A stretch of DNA of 64,000 bases from positions 1 to 64,000 of the forward strand of contig JAJPHA010000128.1 in NCBI GenBank assembly GCA_021325475.1, written 5' to 3'. The notes beneath the pieces are model-generated. The model was given only the letters and a program-made list of their open reading frames with translations. It ran no database searches and was not told the DNA's origin. Source of the stretch: Rhodanobacteraceae bacterium. Lineage in GTDB: Bacteria > Pseudomonadota > Gammaproteobacteria > Xanthomonadales > Rhodanobacteraceae. How positions within the stretch are numbered: position 1 is the first letter of the stretch; every line of letters starts with the position of its first letter. Made by a program: the position numbers and the translations under genes. Shown in pieces: positions 27,309 to 37,247 of the stretch.

Positions 27309-28577
27309 ATGAGGGGCGGGTTTCGCGAGCGCATGATGATTTGGGGCGGCGGCGCGCTGCTGCTGGCGCTCGGCTTGGTCGCGCGCGCCGCCGAAGTTCG
27401 CGCGATGCGCATCGATCCGACGCCGGACTTCACCCGCGTCACCTTCGAGCTCAGCGGCCCGCTCGACTACAAGCTGTTCGCCATCGCCAACCCGGACCGG
27501 ATCGTGCTCGATTTGCACGCCGCGCGCTTCGCCGCCGGCTTCGCCGCGCCGGCGGGCGACGGGCTGCTGAAGGGCGTGCGCACGGGGCAGCGCGATCCCG
27601 GCGACCTGCGCGTGGTGTTCGACCTCGACCACGGCGTGCGGCCGCAGAGCTTCCTGTTGCCGCCGAACGAGGACGGCGGCTACCGGCTGGTTGTGGATTT
27701 GTATAAAAAGGAAAAATCCCGCATCGCCGCGGTCAAGAACGCGCGCGCGCTGGAGGCGAAGCCGCGCGACGTGGTCGTCGCCATCGACGCCGGCCACGGC
27801 GGTGTCGATCCCGGCGCGATCGGCGCCGGCGGCGCGCGCGAGAAGAACATCACCCTGGCGGTGGCGCGCGATCTCAAGCGCCTGATCGACCGGCAGCCGG
27901 GCATGAGCGCGGTGCTCACCCGTGACGGCGACTATTTCCTGCCGTTGAAGGAGCGCTACCAGAAGGCGCGTGCGGCCAAGGCGGACCTGTTCATCTCGAT
28001 CCACGCCGACGCCTACACCAGCGGCGACGCCAGCGGCTCCTCGGTGTGGATGCTGTCGCCGCGCGGCGCCAGCAGCGAAGCGGCACGCTGGCTCGCCGAG
28101 CGCGAGAATCGCGCCGATCTGGTCGGCGGCGTCTCGCTCGAGAACAAGGATGATACGCTCGCCGCGGTGCTGCTGGACCTGTCGCAGAGCGCCACGCTCG
28201 AGGCGAGTGGCGCGGTCGCCGAGCAGGTGCTGCGTGCGCTCGCCCGAATCGGCCCGACCCATCGCGGCTACGTCGAGAAGGCGAACTTCGTCGTGTTGCG
28301 TTCGCCCGACGTGCCGTCGATCCTGGTCGAGACCGCGTTCATCACCAACCCGGCCGAGGAGCGGCGCCTGACCAACGCGCAGCAGCAGGAGAAGCTCGCC
28401 GCGGCGATCCTCGACGGCGTGCGCGAGTACTTCCGGGCGGCGCCGCCGCCGGGAAGCTGGTTCGCGGCGAATGCGCGCAAGGACAAGCTGCGCGTGGCGG
28501 CGACGCGCGCGGCCGCCGACGATTCGGCGGACGCCACGCTCGATCAACACGCCGTGGCGCGCGCGCCGAGCTCGTGA
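27309..28577 (+). CDS. amiC: N-acetylmuramoyl-L-alanine amidase, AmiC-like
   Basis: A 422-aa periplasmic zinc amidase that cuts peptide side chains from septal peptidoglycan. It has an N-terminal signal/anchor (about 8-28) and an AMIN domain (about 30-135; FTRVTFELSGPLDYKLF). The Amidase_3 domain (about 150-385) has zinc His in AIDAGHGGVDPGA, Glu in REKNITL, His in ISIHADAY and Glu in VETAFITN. No LysM repeat is visible. The usual following mutL is not present here. An AT-rich islet (27691-27718) falls between the two domains. The 100-bp region upstream is AT-rich with a CGATTT/AAATCG inverted repeat. Confidence 0.92.
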   Translation: MRGGFRERMMIWGGGALLLALGLVARAAEVRAMRIDPTPDFTRVTFELSGPLDYKLFAIANPDRIVLDLHAARFAAGFAAPAGDGLLKGVRTGQRDPGDLRVVFDLDHGVRPQSFLLPPNEDGGYRLVVDLYKKEKSRIAAVKNARALEAKPRDVVVAIDAGHGGVDPGAIGAGGAREKNITLAVARDLKRLIDRQPGMSAVLTRDGDYFLPLKERYQKARAAKADLFISIHADAYTSGDASGSSVWMLSPRGASSEAARWLAERENRADLVGGVSLENKDDTLAAVLLDLSQSATLEASGAVAEQVLRALARIGPTHRGYVEKANFVVLRSPDVPSILVETAFITNPAEERRLTNAQQQEKLAAAILDGVREYFRAAPPPGSWFAANARKDKLRVAATRAAADDSADATLDQHAVARAPSS

Positions 28578-28605
28578 CGCGCGTACACCGCGCGGCGAAT
28601 CCGCG

Positions 28606-29124
28606 TCAGCGGAATCGGTCCGGCACCGGATGCACGTGGCCGCAGGCCTGGCACGTGCGCGCCGCGACGGAACGGTAGAAGCGCTCGAACACTGCGGGGA
28701 AATCGGTCTCGATGTTCCGCAGCACGAAGAATTCCTCGTACAGCTTGTGGTTGCAGCGTTCGCAGAACCACAGCAGACCGTCCTGCTCGTGCGGCAGGCG
28801 CTTGCGCTCGATGACCAGGCCGATCGAGCCGGCCATGCGCTGCGGCGAGTGCGGCACGCGCGGCGGCAGATAGAAGATCTCGCCGGCGCGGATCGGCACG
28901 TCGCGCGCGCGGCCGTCCTCCTGGATCCTGAGCACCATCTCGCCTTCGAGCTGGTAGAAGAATTCCGGACCCTCGTCCCAGTGGTAGTCGCTGCGCTGGT
29001 TCGGGCCGCCGACCACCATGACGATGAAGTCGCCGTCGACGATGCACTTGTTGCCGACCGGCGGCTGGAGCAGGTGCCGGTGCTGGTCGATCCATTTGCG
29101 GAAATCGATCGGCGGGGCGAGCAT
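28606..29124 (-). CDS. nbaC: 3-hydroxyanthranilate 3,4-dioxygenase
   Basis: A 172-aa cupin dioxygenase that opens 3-hydroxyanthranilate to 2-amino-3-carboxymuconate semialdehyde. Iron ligands are visible as [10 protein letters not shown] (His and Glu) and PPRVPHSP (His). The C-terminal rubredoxin-like metal site has two CxxC pairs (CERC and CQAC), as in the bacterial enzyme. It starts 1 bp after the RidA-type gene's stop and is the last gene of the minus-strand run. It could serve catabolism or de novo NAD synthesis; the neighbours favour catabolism. Confidence 0.93.
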   Translation of the reverse strand: MLAPPIDFRKWIDQHRHLLQPPVGNKCIVDGDFIVMVVGGPNQRSDYHWDEGPEFFYQLEGEMVLRIQEDGRARDVPIRAGEIFYLPPRVPHSPQRMAGSIGLVIERKRLPHEQDGLLWFCERCNHKLYEEFFVLRNIETDFPAVFERFYRSVAARTCQACGHVHPVPDRFR

Positions 29125-29125
29125 G

Positions 29126-29548
29126 TCAGCGATTCTCCGGCAGTGCGGCGATGCACTTCAACTCGATCGCGATCGGCGTCGGCAGCATGGCGATGCCGAG
29201 CGTGGTGCGGCACGGCTGTGCGGTCGTGAAGAATTCGGCGTAGACCCGATTGTAGATTGGGAAGTCGCGCGTGAGGTCGGTGAGGAACACGGTGACGTCG
29301 ACCAGATCCTCGAAGCGCGCACCGCAGGCCTCGAGCACCAGCCGCACGTTGGCGAACACGGCGCGGCACTGGGCCTCGATGTAGCCGATCAGACGGCCGT
29401 CGGCGTCGTAGACGTTGCCGGGGATGGCGTTGGTGGCCGGATCGCGCGGCCCGATGCCGGACAGGAACAGGAGCTGGCCGACGCGGCGCGCGTGCGGATA
29501 GGCGCCGACCGGCGCGGGAGCGGCGTGGGCGATGACGATGTCACTCAT
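29126..29548 (-). CDS. amnD: 2-aminomuconate deaminase, RidA family
   Basis: A 140-aa RidA/YjgF-fold protein. The sequence ([42 protein letters not shown]-like [16 protein letters not shown]) fits the AmnD/NbaF branch, which hydrolyses 2-aminomuconate to 4-oxalocrotonate and ammonia, rather than the general imine deaminase RidA. Its position between a 2-aminomuconate semialdehyde dehydrogenase and HAO supports this. Its start overlaps the upstream gene's end by 8 nt. Confidence 0.88.
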   Translation of the reverse strand: MSDIVIAHAAPAPVGAYPHARRVGQLLFLSGIGPRDPATNAIPGNVYDADGRLIGYIEAQCRAVFANVRLVLEACGARFEDLVDVTVFLTDLTRDFPIYNRVYAEFFTTAQPCRTTLGIAMLPTPIAIELKCIAALPENR

Positions 29549-30947
29549 GGTGGACGGCGGTGGTCGGGTCGACCGTGATTTCGCGGGTCAGCAGCGTGCG
29601 GTTGCCGCGGTCGATCGTGCGCAGTCGGTAGCGGCCGGCACGCAGGAACAGCCGGCTCTGGGCTTCGCCGTGGCCTTCGAGGATGCGTTGGTTGGCCGGG
29701 GCGTTCGGATCGACCACGTTGAGCACGGTGCGGTCGGCGGCGACGGCGTCGTCGCCCTCGTCGGCGTAGCGCGCCTCGACCAGGCACGGAAACTGGTTGC
29801 GGCAGAGCTCGCCGCCGACGGCATACGGCAGGCGCAGGCCGTCGAGCGTCAGCCAGTCCGGTCGCTGCTTCATCGTTGTCGCCGGCGGAAACCACACGCT
29901 CAAGTCGTACTTGCCGGGCTTCAGCGTCCACGGCGCACCGTCGCCGCCGACGAACACGATCGGCTGGCGCGGATGCAGCGCATCCATCACGGCGTGGTAA
30001 TAGGGATGATCCTGGTCCGGCCGCGCGTGCTGGATCAGCATGGTCTGCTCGATGGTCAGCGGATCGATGCCGGAGATCTCGGCGAAGAATTCACCCATGC
30101 TGCGGCCGCCGAGGTACTTGCCAGACTTCTGCACGTGCGCGAAACCGGCGTTGACCACCAGACGCGCATTCGGATCCTTGCGGAACACCTCGCGGTAGAG
30201 CTTCTCCGCACCGGCGCGTTCGCGCGCATCGCCGGCGCCGGCGTTCTCGACGTCATAGGCGAGCACGGTGTAGCCGAGCTTGAGCGCGGTGCGCACCATT
30301 TCGCCGTACAGCGGCTCGTCGACGTAGAAGCCGCTCTTCGCGGTCGGATAGCCGCGCTTCATCAGCGCGTGATCGGAATCGTACAGCGTCTCGGCGGCGA
30401 AATGGGTGAAGCCGAGTTCGCGCAGCTTCGGCAGCAGCTCGATGGTCAGCGTGCGCGTGATCGGCGCGCTGTGCGCCTCGTTGAAGAACACCGCCTTGCG
30501 CGATCTGGCGAGCTCCAGGATCACCGCCGCCGCGGGCTTCGCCGCGTAGCCGCCGGCGAGCGGCGATGGCCCGTCGTCGGCCTGCGGCGGCTGGGCGATG
30601 GAGAAGCTCGCCGCGGCGCCGTCGTAGTCGCCGATGTAGGTCTGGAACCACGACAGGTACTGGCCGAAGATCAGGCGGAAGGCGCGTTCCTGATTGGCGT
30701 CGTACGCGGTCTGCATGTGTTCGTATTGCGCGAGCAGGCCGGGCCGCTTCTGCGCGACGCGCATGATCTCGTCGGATTTGTCCGCCGCGGCCAGTTGCAG
30801 CCGGCGCCATTCCGCCGGCGAGATCTCCTCGCTGCTCGGCGTCTTCACCTGGCTGTCGGCGGCGGCTGCGCCGAACGCGGCGGACGCGATCAGCAACGTG
30901 CCGATCGCGAACCATCGGCAGCACAGCGCAAGGCGAGGGGCGGGCAT
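29541..30947 (-). CDS. Exported EreA/ChaN-like protein in the aminomuconate cluster
   Basis: A 468-aa protein with a Sec signal (about 1-30, cleavage near AAAADS). The middle (AVFFNEAHSAPITR, then GFTHFAAETLYDSD and GYPTAKSGFYVDEP) resembles the EreA/ChaN/TIKI superfamily, whose active site is Gly-Glu-x-His. Here it reads Asn-Glu-Ala-His. This is a motif resemblance only, and no enzymatic function is claimed. A C-terminal beta-rich part follows. It is tightly packed within the catabolic run (7 bp after the dehydrogenase, overlapping amnD by 8 nt), so it is made with cytoplasmic enzymes although it is exported. Confidence 0.7.
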   Translation of the reverse strand: MPAPRLALCCRWFAIGTLLIASAAFGAAAADSQVKTPSSEEISPAEWRRLQLAAADKSDEIMRVAQKRPGLLAQYEHMQTAYDANQERAFRLIFGQYLSWFQTYIGDYDGAAASFSIAQPPQADDGPSPLAGGYAAKPAAAVILELARSRKAVFFNEAHSAPITRTLTIELLPKLRELGFTHFAAETLYDSDHALMKRGYPTAKSGFYVDEPLYGEMVRTALKLGYTVLAYDVENAGAGDARERAGAEKLYREVFRKDPNARLVVNAGFAHVQKSGKYLGGRSMGEFFAEISGIDPLTIEQTMLIQHARPDQDHPYYHAVMDALHPRQPIVFVGGDGAPWTLKPGKYDLSVWFPPATTMKQRPDWLTLDGLRLPYAVGGELCRNQFPCLVEARYADEGDDAVAADRTVLNVVDPNAPANQRILEGHGEAQSRLFLRAGRYRLRTIDRGNRTLLTREITVDPTTAVHHE

Positions 30948-30954
30948 GCGGGGC

Positions 30955-32409
30955 TTACTCCAGCGACACGCAGACGTTCTTCGCTTCGGTGAAGAAGCGC
31001 AAGGCCTCGAAGCCGCCTTCGCGGCCGACGCCGGACTGCTTGACGCCGCCGAACGGCGTGCGCAGATCGCGGCGCATCCAGCAGTTGATCCAGACGATGC
31101 CGGACTCCAGCCGCGCGGCCACGCGGTGTGCGCGCGCAAGCTCGGTCGTCCATACCGACGCGGCCAGGCCGTAGGGCGTCGCGTTGGCGATGGCGACGGC
31201 CTCGTCCTCGTTGTCGAACGGCGCGAGCGTGACCACCGGACCGAAGATTTCCTCCTGATTGGTGCGGCAGCGCGCATCGAGACCGGCGATCACCGTCGGC
31301 GCGATGAACCAGCCGTCGGCGCAGCGGCCGGCCAGGCGCACGGCGTCGCCGCCGCACAGCACCTCGCCGCCCTCGGCGCGGGCCAGCGCGATGTGGCCCA
31401 GCACCTTGTCGAAGTGCGCGCGCGAGACCACCGCGCCGAGATCGCTCGCGGCATCCAGCGGATCGCCGACGCGCAGCTTGCGCGCCTTTTCCACAAAGAT
31501 ACTTGTGAACTCGTCATAGACGCGGCGCTCGATCAGGATGCGCGAGCCGCACAGGCAGATCTGGCCCTGGTTGGAGAACGCCGAGCGCAACAGCACGTCC
31601 CAGTTCGCCGCGTTGGCGTTCCAGTCCGCGAAGACCAAGGTCGGATTCTTGCCGCCCATCTCCAGCGACAGCTTCTTGAATTGCGGCGCGGTCGCGGCGG
31701 CGATCGCGGCGCCGGTGCGGGTGGAACCGGTGAACGAGATCGCCTTGATGTCGGGATGCTCGATCAGGGCCTGGCCGGCCGTCGCGCCGCGGCCGTGCAC
31801 GATGTTGAGCACGCCGGCCGGCAGGCTCGCCTCGCGGCAGGCTTCGGCGAACATGGTCGCGGTGAGCGGCGTGATCTCCGAGGGTTTCGCCACCACCGTG
31901 TTGCCCGCGGCCAGCGCCGGCGCGATCTTCCAGGTGAAAAGATACAGCGGCAGATTCCACGGCGAGATGCAGCCGACCGCGCCGAGCGGCTGGCGCAGGG
32001 TGTAGTTGAGCGCCGCCGAGGTCGCGTGCGATTCGCTGGCGAACTGCGACGCCGCGCCGGCGAAGAAGCGCAGATTGAGCACGGCGCGCGGGATGTCCAC
32101 GGCGCGAGCGAGCGCGAGCGGCTTGCCGGTGTCGCGCGATTCGGCGGCGACGAACTCGTCGAAGCGGGACTGCACCGCGTTCGCCAGGCGGTGCAGCCAG
32201 CCGGCGCGCTCCTCTCCCGTCAGGCGCGACCAAGCGGGAAACGCGCGCCGTGCGGCCGCCACCGCGGCGGCGACGTCGTCGCCGTCGCTGTCCGGACAGC
32301 GCGCATAGACCGCGCCGACGGCGGGCTCGTGGACCTCGAGATGGGCTCCCGCGCGGCTCGCACGCAGTTCGCCGTCGATGTAGTTGGAGAGGGTGATGGG
32401 TGCGGCCAT
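30955..32409 (-). CDS. amnC: 2-aminomuconate (or 2-hydroxymuconate) 6-semialdehyde dehydrogenase
   Basis: A 484-aa NAD-dependent aldehyde dehydrogenase. Features are the catalytic Cys in GQICLCGSRI, general base Glu in LEMGGKNP, cofactor Lys in VVAKPSE and the SPWNLPLYLFTWKIAPAL segment characteristic of the aminomuconate/hydroxymuconate semialdehyde group. It oxidises 2-aminomuconate semialdehyde to 2-aminomuconate, the substrate of the neighbouring deaminase. Two AT-rich islets (31486-31510 and 31934-31946) encode conserved segments with A/T-ending codons. ATG at 32409; the ORF-track extension is upstream noise. Confidence 0.9.
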   Translation of the reverse strand: MAAPITLSNYIDGELRASRAGAHLEVHEPAVGAVYARCPDSDGDDVAAAVAAARRAFPAWSRLTGEERAGWLHRLANAVQSRFDEFVAAESRDTGKPLALARAVDIPRAVLNLRFFAGAASQFASESHATSAALNYTLRQPLGAVGCISPWNLPLYLFTWKIAPALAAGNTVVAKPSEITPLTATMFAEACREASLPAGVLNIVHGRGATAGQALIEHPDIKAISFTGSTRTGAAIAAATAPQFKKLSLEMGGKNPTLVFADWNANAANWDVLLRSAFSNQGQICLCGSRILIERRVYDEFTSIFVEKARKLRVGDPLDAASDLGAVVSRAHFDKVLGHIALARAEGGEVLCGGDAVRLAGRCADGWFIAPTVIAGLDARCRTNQEEIFGPVVTLAPFDNEDEAVAIANATPYGLAASVWTTELARAHRVAARLESGIVWINCWMRRDLRTPFGGVKQSGVGREGGFEALRFFTEAKNVCVSLE

Positions 32410-32506
32410 GGCTTGAGAGTACCCGATCCGCACACGCGCCGACCATGCCGGAAGGGCCTCCCCCGATCCGGCGGCGTGCGCGGTGAACCGCGTCGTGGCG
32501 GATCGA

Positions 32507-33295
32507 TCACAAGGACTGCGTGCGCCCGCCGTCCACCGGCAGGTTGATGCCGTTGATGTAAGCGGCCGCCGGCGAGGCGAGAAACGCGATCGCGGCGGCG
32601 ATTTCACTAGGTTCAGCGAAACGCCCGAGCGGCACGCTCGCCAGCATCGCCCGGGCGATGGCGTCTTCGCTCTCACCGCTCCGGCCGGCGCGATCGGCGA
32701 GGATCTGCGCGAGGCGTTGTGTCCTGGTGTAGCCCGGCAGGACGTTGTTCACCGTGATGCCGAACGGCCCGAGCTCGGTGGCGAGCGTCTTGGCCCAGCT
32801 CGCCATCGCGCCGCGCACGGTGTTGGACACGCCGAGATTGCGGATCGGTTCCTTGACCGAGGTCGAGATCACATTGATCACGCGGCCGTAGCCCGCGCCG
32901 CGCATGCCGGGCAGCACCGCCTGCAGCAGGATCTGCGCCGCCATGACGTGTTGATTGAAGGCGATGCGAAAGTCGTCGAGGCTCGCGGTGTGCGCCGGGC
33001 CGCCCGGCGGGCCGCCGCTGTTGTTGACCAGGATCTGCACCGGCTGCGCGTTGGCGGTCGCCTCGACCTTGGCGCGCAGCGCGGCGTGATCGTTCATGTC
33101 GACGGCGACCGCGGCGTGGCGCTGCGCGGCGTGCGCGCGCGGCAACTCGGCGAGCACGCGCGCGAGCGCATCGGCCGAGCGCGCCAGCAGGGTGACGTCG
33201 GCGCCGAGCGCGGCCAGTTCCAGCGCCGCGGCGCGGCCGATGCCCTGCGAGGCGCCGCAGACGAGCGCATGTTTGCCGGCGAGATCGAGGTTCAT
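32507..33295 (-). CDS. SDR family oxidoreductase lacking the usual catalytic Tyr-Lys
   Basis: A 262-aa Rossmann protein. The cofactor site GASQGIG (about 14-20) and NNSGG are clear, and the C-terminal VDGG motif is normal. Where classical SDRs have YxxxK, this one has LGVSNTVRGAM, with neither Tyr nor Lys at the expected positions; I recall a subgroup of SDRs with similar SNTVR-type motifs. It may bind NAD(P) without classical chemistry or use other residues. The start overlaps the 102-aa gene's stop (ATGA). It lies 97 bp before the dehydrogenase, so it probably belongs to the same operon. Confidence 0.88.
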   Translation of the reverse strand: MNLDLAGKHALVCGASQGIGRAAALELAALGADVTLLARSADALARVLAELPRAHAAQRHAAVAVDMNDHAALRAKVEATANAQPVQILVNNSGGPPGGPAHTASLDDFRIAFNQHVMAAQILLQAVLPGMRGAGYGRVINVISTSVKEPIRNLGVSNTVRGAMASWAKTLATELGPFGITVNNVLPGYTRTQRLAQILADRAGRSGESEDAIARAMLASVPLGRFAEPSEIAAAIAFLASPAAAYINGINLPVDGGRTQSL

Positions 33296-33600
33296 GCGTG
33301 TCCCCGGGCGAGCTTGGTGGTCATGCGCGGCAACAGCGCCGCGTCGTTCTCGGCGGTGGGCGGCGCCAGCGCATCGAGCGCGAAGCCGAGCGCGGCGGCG
33401 TCCTCGGCGTCGAGGCCGTCGTAGGCGCGGAATTCGGCGTCGAGCAGCGCCGCGTGCGCGGCGTCCTCGTCGTCGTAGCGAAAGGTGGCGCCGCTGGCGT
33501 CGAACACCTCCGCCGCGCCCGAGTCGAGCACGCGCAGCCGCGCCCACACCAGCGTGTCGCCGAGGCCCGCCACCCACCATTGTTCGCGCGCGGCGGCCAT
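33292..33600 (-). CDS. Small acidic protein, unknown
   Basis: A 102-aa acidic protein (many Asp/Glu/Ala) with no family I recognise. It begins MAAAREQWWVAGLG and has DDEDAAHAALLDAEF near the middle. No signal or membrane segment. It starts 5 bp after asnS and its stop overlaps the SDR start (ATGA), a packing that argues strongly for a real gene. Confidence 0.65.
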   Translation of the reverse strand: MAAAREQWWVAGLGDTLVWARLRVLDSGAAEVFDASGATFRYDDEDAAHAALLDAEFRAYDGLDAEDAAALGFALDALAPPTAENDAALLPRMTTKLARGHA

Positions 33601-33605
33601 GGCGC

Positions 33606-35006
<1,401 letters not shown>

Positions 35007-35097
35007 GCCTTGAAACTCCCGGGAAATGGCGCCACGTGGACGAGGCGCGCATGATAGCGGAAGCGCACCAGGCTGCGGCGATGGCGGAAATCCGAAG

Positions 35098-35103
35098 TAC
35101 AAT
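35098..35103 (+). promoter_or_regulatory. -10 box of the Fe-S carrier gene (probably leaderless)
   Basis: TACAAT ends 6 nt before the ATG at 35110, placing the predicted transcription start on the start codon. Confidence 0.4.
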
Positions 35104-35109
35104 GATGCC

Positions 35110-35448
35110 ATGAACATCCAGCTCACCTCGGCCGCGCGCGCGCGCATGCAGCACTTCCTCGCCGCCAACCCCGCGGCGGCGGGCGTGCGCTTCGGCGTGC
35201 GCAAGACCGGCTGCTCGGGCTACGCCTATACCGTGGAGTTGGCCGAGCGGATCGACGCGGACGACCGCGTGCTCGAACGCGACGGCATCCGTCTGGTCGT
35301 GGACGCGCAGAGCCTGCCGCTGGTCGATGGCACCGAAATCGATTTCGCCCGCCAGGGGCTGAACGCGGCCTTCGTCTTCCGCAACCCCAACGTGACCGGC
35401 GCGTGCGGCTGCGGCGAGAGTTTCACGGTGGAGGGGAGCGGGGAGTAG
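35110..35448 (+). CDS. A-type iron-sulfur carrier (HesB/IscA/ErpA family)
   Basis: A 112-aa Fe-S scaffold/carrier. The three ligand cysteines are present: one in KTGCSGYAY and two in GACGCGESF. The length and HesB fold match IscA/ErpA/SufA; isolated from isc/suf genes it could be ErpA, but I do not assign the symbol. The last codons and the stop lie inside a GGGAGTR heptamer array, so the C-terminal VEGSGE is encoded by the repeat. Confidence 0.9.
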   Translation: MNIQLTSAARARMQHFLAANPAAAGVRFGVRKTGCSGYAYTVELAERIDADDRVLERDGIRLVVDAQSLPLVDGTEIDFARQGLNAAFVFRNPNVTGACGCGESFTVEGSGE

Positions 35449-35463
35449 GGAGTGGGGAGTGGG
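35434..35463 (+). repeat. Heptamer array GGGAGTR (module A)
   Basis: Four consecutive units: GGGAGCG, GGGAGTA, GGGAGTG, GGGAGTG. They overlap the end of the Fe-S carrier gene, including its stop codon TAG. Confidence 0.85.
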
Positions 35464-35544
35464 CCAAGCAACGGCTCCGCGCCCGCGTTGCGCGGGCAGG
35501 CAGGAACGCTTTGCCGATTTCCAAAGACCTTGCTGCTTTTTCCA

Positions 35545-35565
35545 CTCACCGCTGACCGCTCACGC
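35545..35565 (+). repeat. Heptamer array CTCACCG (module B, inverted)
   Basis: Three units: CTCACCG, CTGACCG, CTCACGC. They are the reverse complement of the module found at 44937. The preceding GCTTTTTCCAC is shared (inverted) with 45024-45034. Confidence 0.75.
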
Positions 35566-35573
35566 CCCACCAA

Positions 35574-35602
35574 TTGCGACAACCGCCCGATTCGCCTACA
35601 AT
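35574..35602 (+). promoter_or_regulatory. Promoter of rpsF-rpsR-rplI
   Basis: TTGCGA, a 17-bp spacer and TACAAT. The 5' leader would be about 90 nt, room for an S6:S18-type regulatory RNA, although I did not establish that fold. Confidence 0.65.
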
Positions 35603-35697
35603 TCGCGCCCCTTCGCACCGGCGAAGGACCTTGCCTCACCGCGCGTCGGGAGGCTGCCGCGGCGGAATCCTCCGTCCGGTATCCACGAGGAGACAAC

Positions 35698-36123
35698 ATG
35701 CGTCATTACGAGATCGTGTTTCTGGTCCACCCTGACCAGAGCGAACAGGTGCCCGCGATGATCGAGCGCTACAAGGCGCTGATCGAGGGCGACAAGGGCC
35801 GCATCCACCGCCTGGAAGACTGGGGTCGTCGTCAGCTCGCGTATCCGATCGACCACCTGGCCAAGGCGCACTACGTGCTCATGAACATCGAGTGCGGCCA
35901 GAAGGTGCTCAAGGAACTCGAATCCGGCTTCCGCTTCAACGACGCCGTGCTGCGCCACCTCATCATCGCGCGCGAGGGGCCGGTCACCGAGCAGTCGTTC
36001 ATCCTCAAGAACAAGGACGACAAGGGCGGCCGCCGCCGCGACGAGGAAGGCTTCGGGTTCGGCGAGGACGAGGAACCGCGCCGCGAGCCGCGCGCCGCTG
36101 CGCCCGCGGCCAATGCCGAATAA
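35698..36123 (+). CDS. rpsF: 30S ribosomal protein S6
   Basis: A 141-aa small-subunit protein that pairs with S18 on the platform. [26 protein letters not shown] and HYVLMNIE are the family blocks. The C-terminal tail (about 100-141) is acidic then Ala-rich, as in many gammaproteobacteria where glutamates are added after translation. Good GGAG site before the ATG at 35698. First gene of rpsF-rpsR-rplI; no priB lies between. Confidence 0.97.
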   Translation: MRHYEIVFLVHPDQSEQVPAMIERYKALIEGDKGRIHRLEDWGRRQLAYPIDHLAKAHYVLMNIECGQKVLKELESGFRFNDAVLRHLIIAREGPVTEQSFILKNKDDKGGRRRDEEGFGFGEDEEPRREPRAAAPAANAE

Positions 36124-36156
36124 GCCGAGTCGCCACCACCGTTTCCGGAGCATCCC

Positions 36157-36381
36157 ATGTCCAAGTTTTTCCGCCGCAAGAAATTCTGCCGTTTCACCGC
36201 CGAAGGCGCGGTCGACATCGACTACAAGGACCTGAACACGCTGCGCCAGTACATCAGCGAGACCGGCAAGATCGTGCCCAGCCGCATCACCGGCACCAAG
36301 GCCCGCTATCAGCGCCAGCTCGCGCTCGCGATCAAGCGCGCGCGCTTCCTGGCCCTGCTGCCGTATTGCGACAACCACTGA
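36157..36381 (+). CDS. rpsR: 30S ribosomal protein S18
   Basis: A 74-aa protein beginning [13 protein letters not shown], with [24 protein letters not shown] as the RNA-binding core and [11 protein letters not shown]. Complete. It binds 16S rRNA as a dimer with S6. It sits 33 bp after rpsF and 68 bp before rplI. Confidence 0.98.
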   Translation: MSKFFRRKKFCRFTAEGAVDIDYKDLNTLRQYISETGKIVPSRITGTKARYQRQLALAIKRARFLALLPYCDNH

Positions 36382-36449
36382 CAATCCGCTCCTCGGACAA
36401 CTGAGGCTAGCTGCGCCGGTTCGCCGGCGCTAACGAATCGGAGAATGTG

Positions 36450-36899
36450 ATGGAAGTCATCCTGCTGCAAAAAGTGAAGAACCTCGGCAACCTCGGCGAC
36501 AAGGTCCGGGTGAAGCCGGGTTATGGCCGCAATTTCCTGGTGCCCTACGGCAAGGCGGTGCCGGCCACCGAGGCCAACGTGGCCGAATTCGAGAAGCGCC
36601 GCGCCGAGTACGAGGCGAAGGCGAACGAAGTGCTCGCCGCCGCCGAGGCGCGCAAGGCCGCGCTCGAGGGCGCGAGCGTCACGATCCGCGCCAACGCCAG
36701 TCCGGAAGGCAAGCTGTTCGGCTCGGTCGGTCCGCGCGACATCGCCGAGGCGTTCAGCGCCGCCGGCAAGCCGCTGCAGAAGTGCGAGGTGGTGATGGGC
36801 GAAGGTCCGATCCGCCACACCGGCGAGTTCGAGATCCACGTGCAACTGCACGCCGACGTGCATACCACGGTGAAGGTGACCGTCAGCACCCAGGAGTGA
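36450..36899 (+). CDS. rplI: 50S ribosomal protein L9
   Basis: A 149-aa two-domain protein. The N-terminal 23S-binding domain ([19 protein letters not shown], then [16 protein letters not shown]), a long connecting helix and the C-terminal domain ([15 protein letters not shown]) are complete. The ATG at 36450 fits the invariant MEVILL start; the ORF track uses a GTG one codon earlier. Followed by a strong terminator. Confidence 0.98.
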   Translation: MEVILLQKVKNLGNLGDKVRVKPGYGRNFLVPYGKAVPATEANVAEFEKRRAEYEAKANEVLAAAEARKAALEGASVTIRANASPEGKLFGSVGPRDIAEAFSAAGKPLQKCEVVMGEGPIRHTGEFEIHVQLHADVHTTVKVTVSTQE

Positions 36900-37247
36900 A
36901 CGGCGCACCGCGCAAGGCAACGCACGAACGGGCGCCGCGGCGCCCGTTTTTTTTCTTCTCCCACGTTGGCGACGCGTGGAGCCACGCGCTCCTGCCGCGG
37001 GCGAATCGTCGACTCACAACTTATCCCCAAGTTGATCCAGTAGCCGATCAACAAGCAGATGTGCCAGCATGCCGGACCACCGCGGCGGATGCCATCCGGA
37101 CGCGGTGAATCTTCCGGTCACGGATGCCGTCGGAATCCGGCAGGGATGCGGTGCAGTCTCGCACGGTGAGACGACGCGCGCGGAACATGCGCGATCATCC
37201 ACTCGCCGCGCGGCTGCGTAGACCAACCCGTGCACAAGCTAGCGTTC
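36900..37247. other. rplI-dnaB intergenic region
   Basis: 348 bp holding the rplI terminator at its left end. At 37016-37033 there is an inverted repeat CAACTT-ATCCCC-AAGTTG, which includes TTATCCCCA, one mismatch from a DnaA box. I see no clear promoter, tRNA or small gene in the rest; the plus-strand ORFs here lack family features. Confidence 0.45.
36928..36955 (+). terminator. Rho-independent terminator after rplI
   Basis: A near-continuous GC palindrome ACGGGCGCCGCGGCGCCCGT followed by eight T residues. Confidence 0.92.

Noticed and set aside
36900-37247. Replication origin near dnaB
   Set aside because: Only one near-match to a DnaA box (TTATCCCCA) and no AT-rich unwinding element or dnaA gene.
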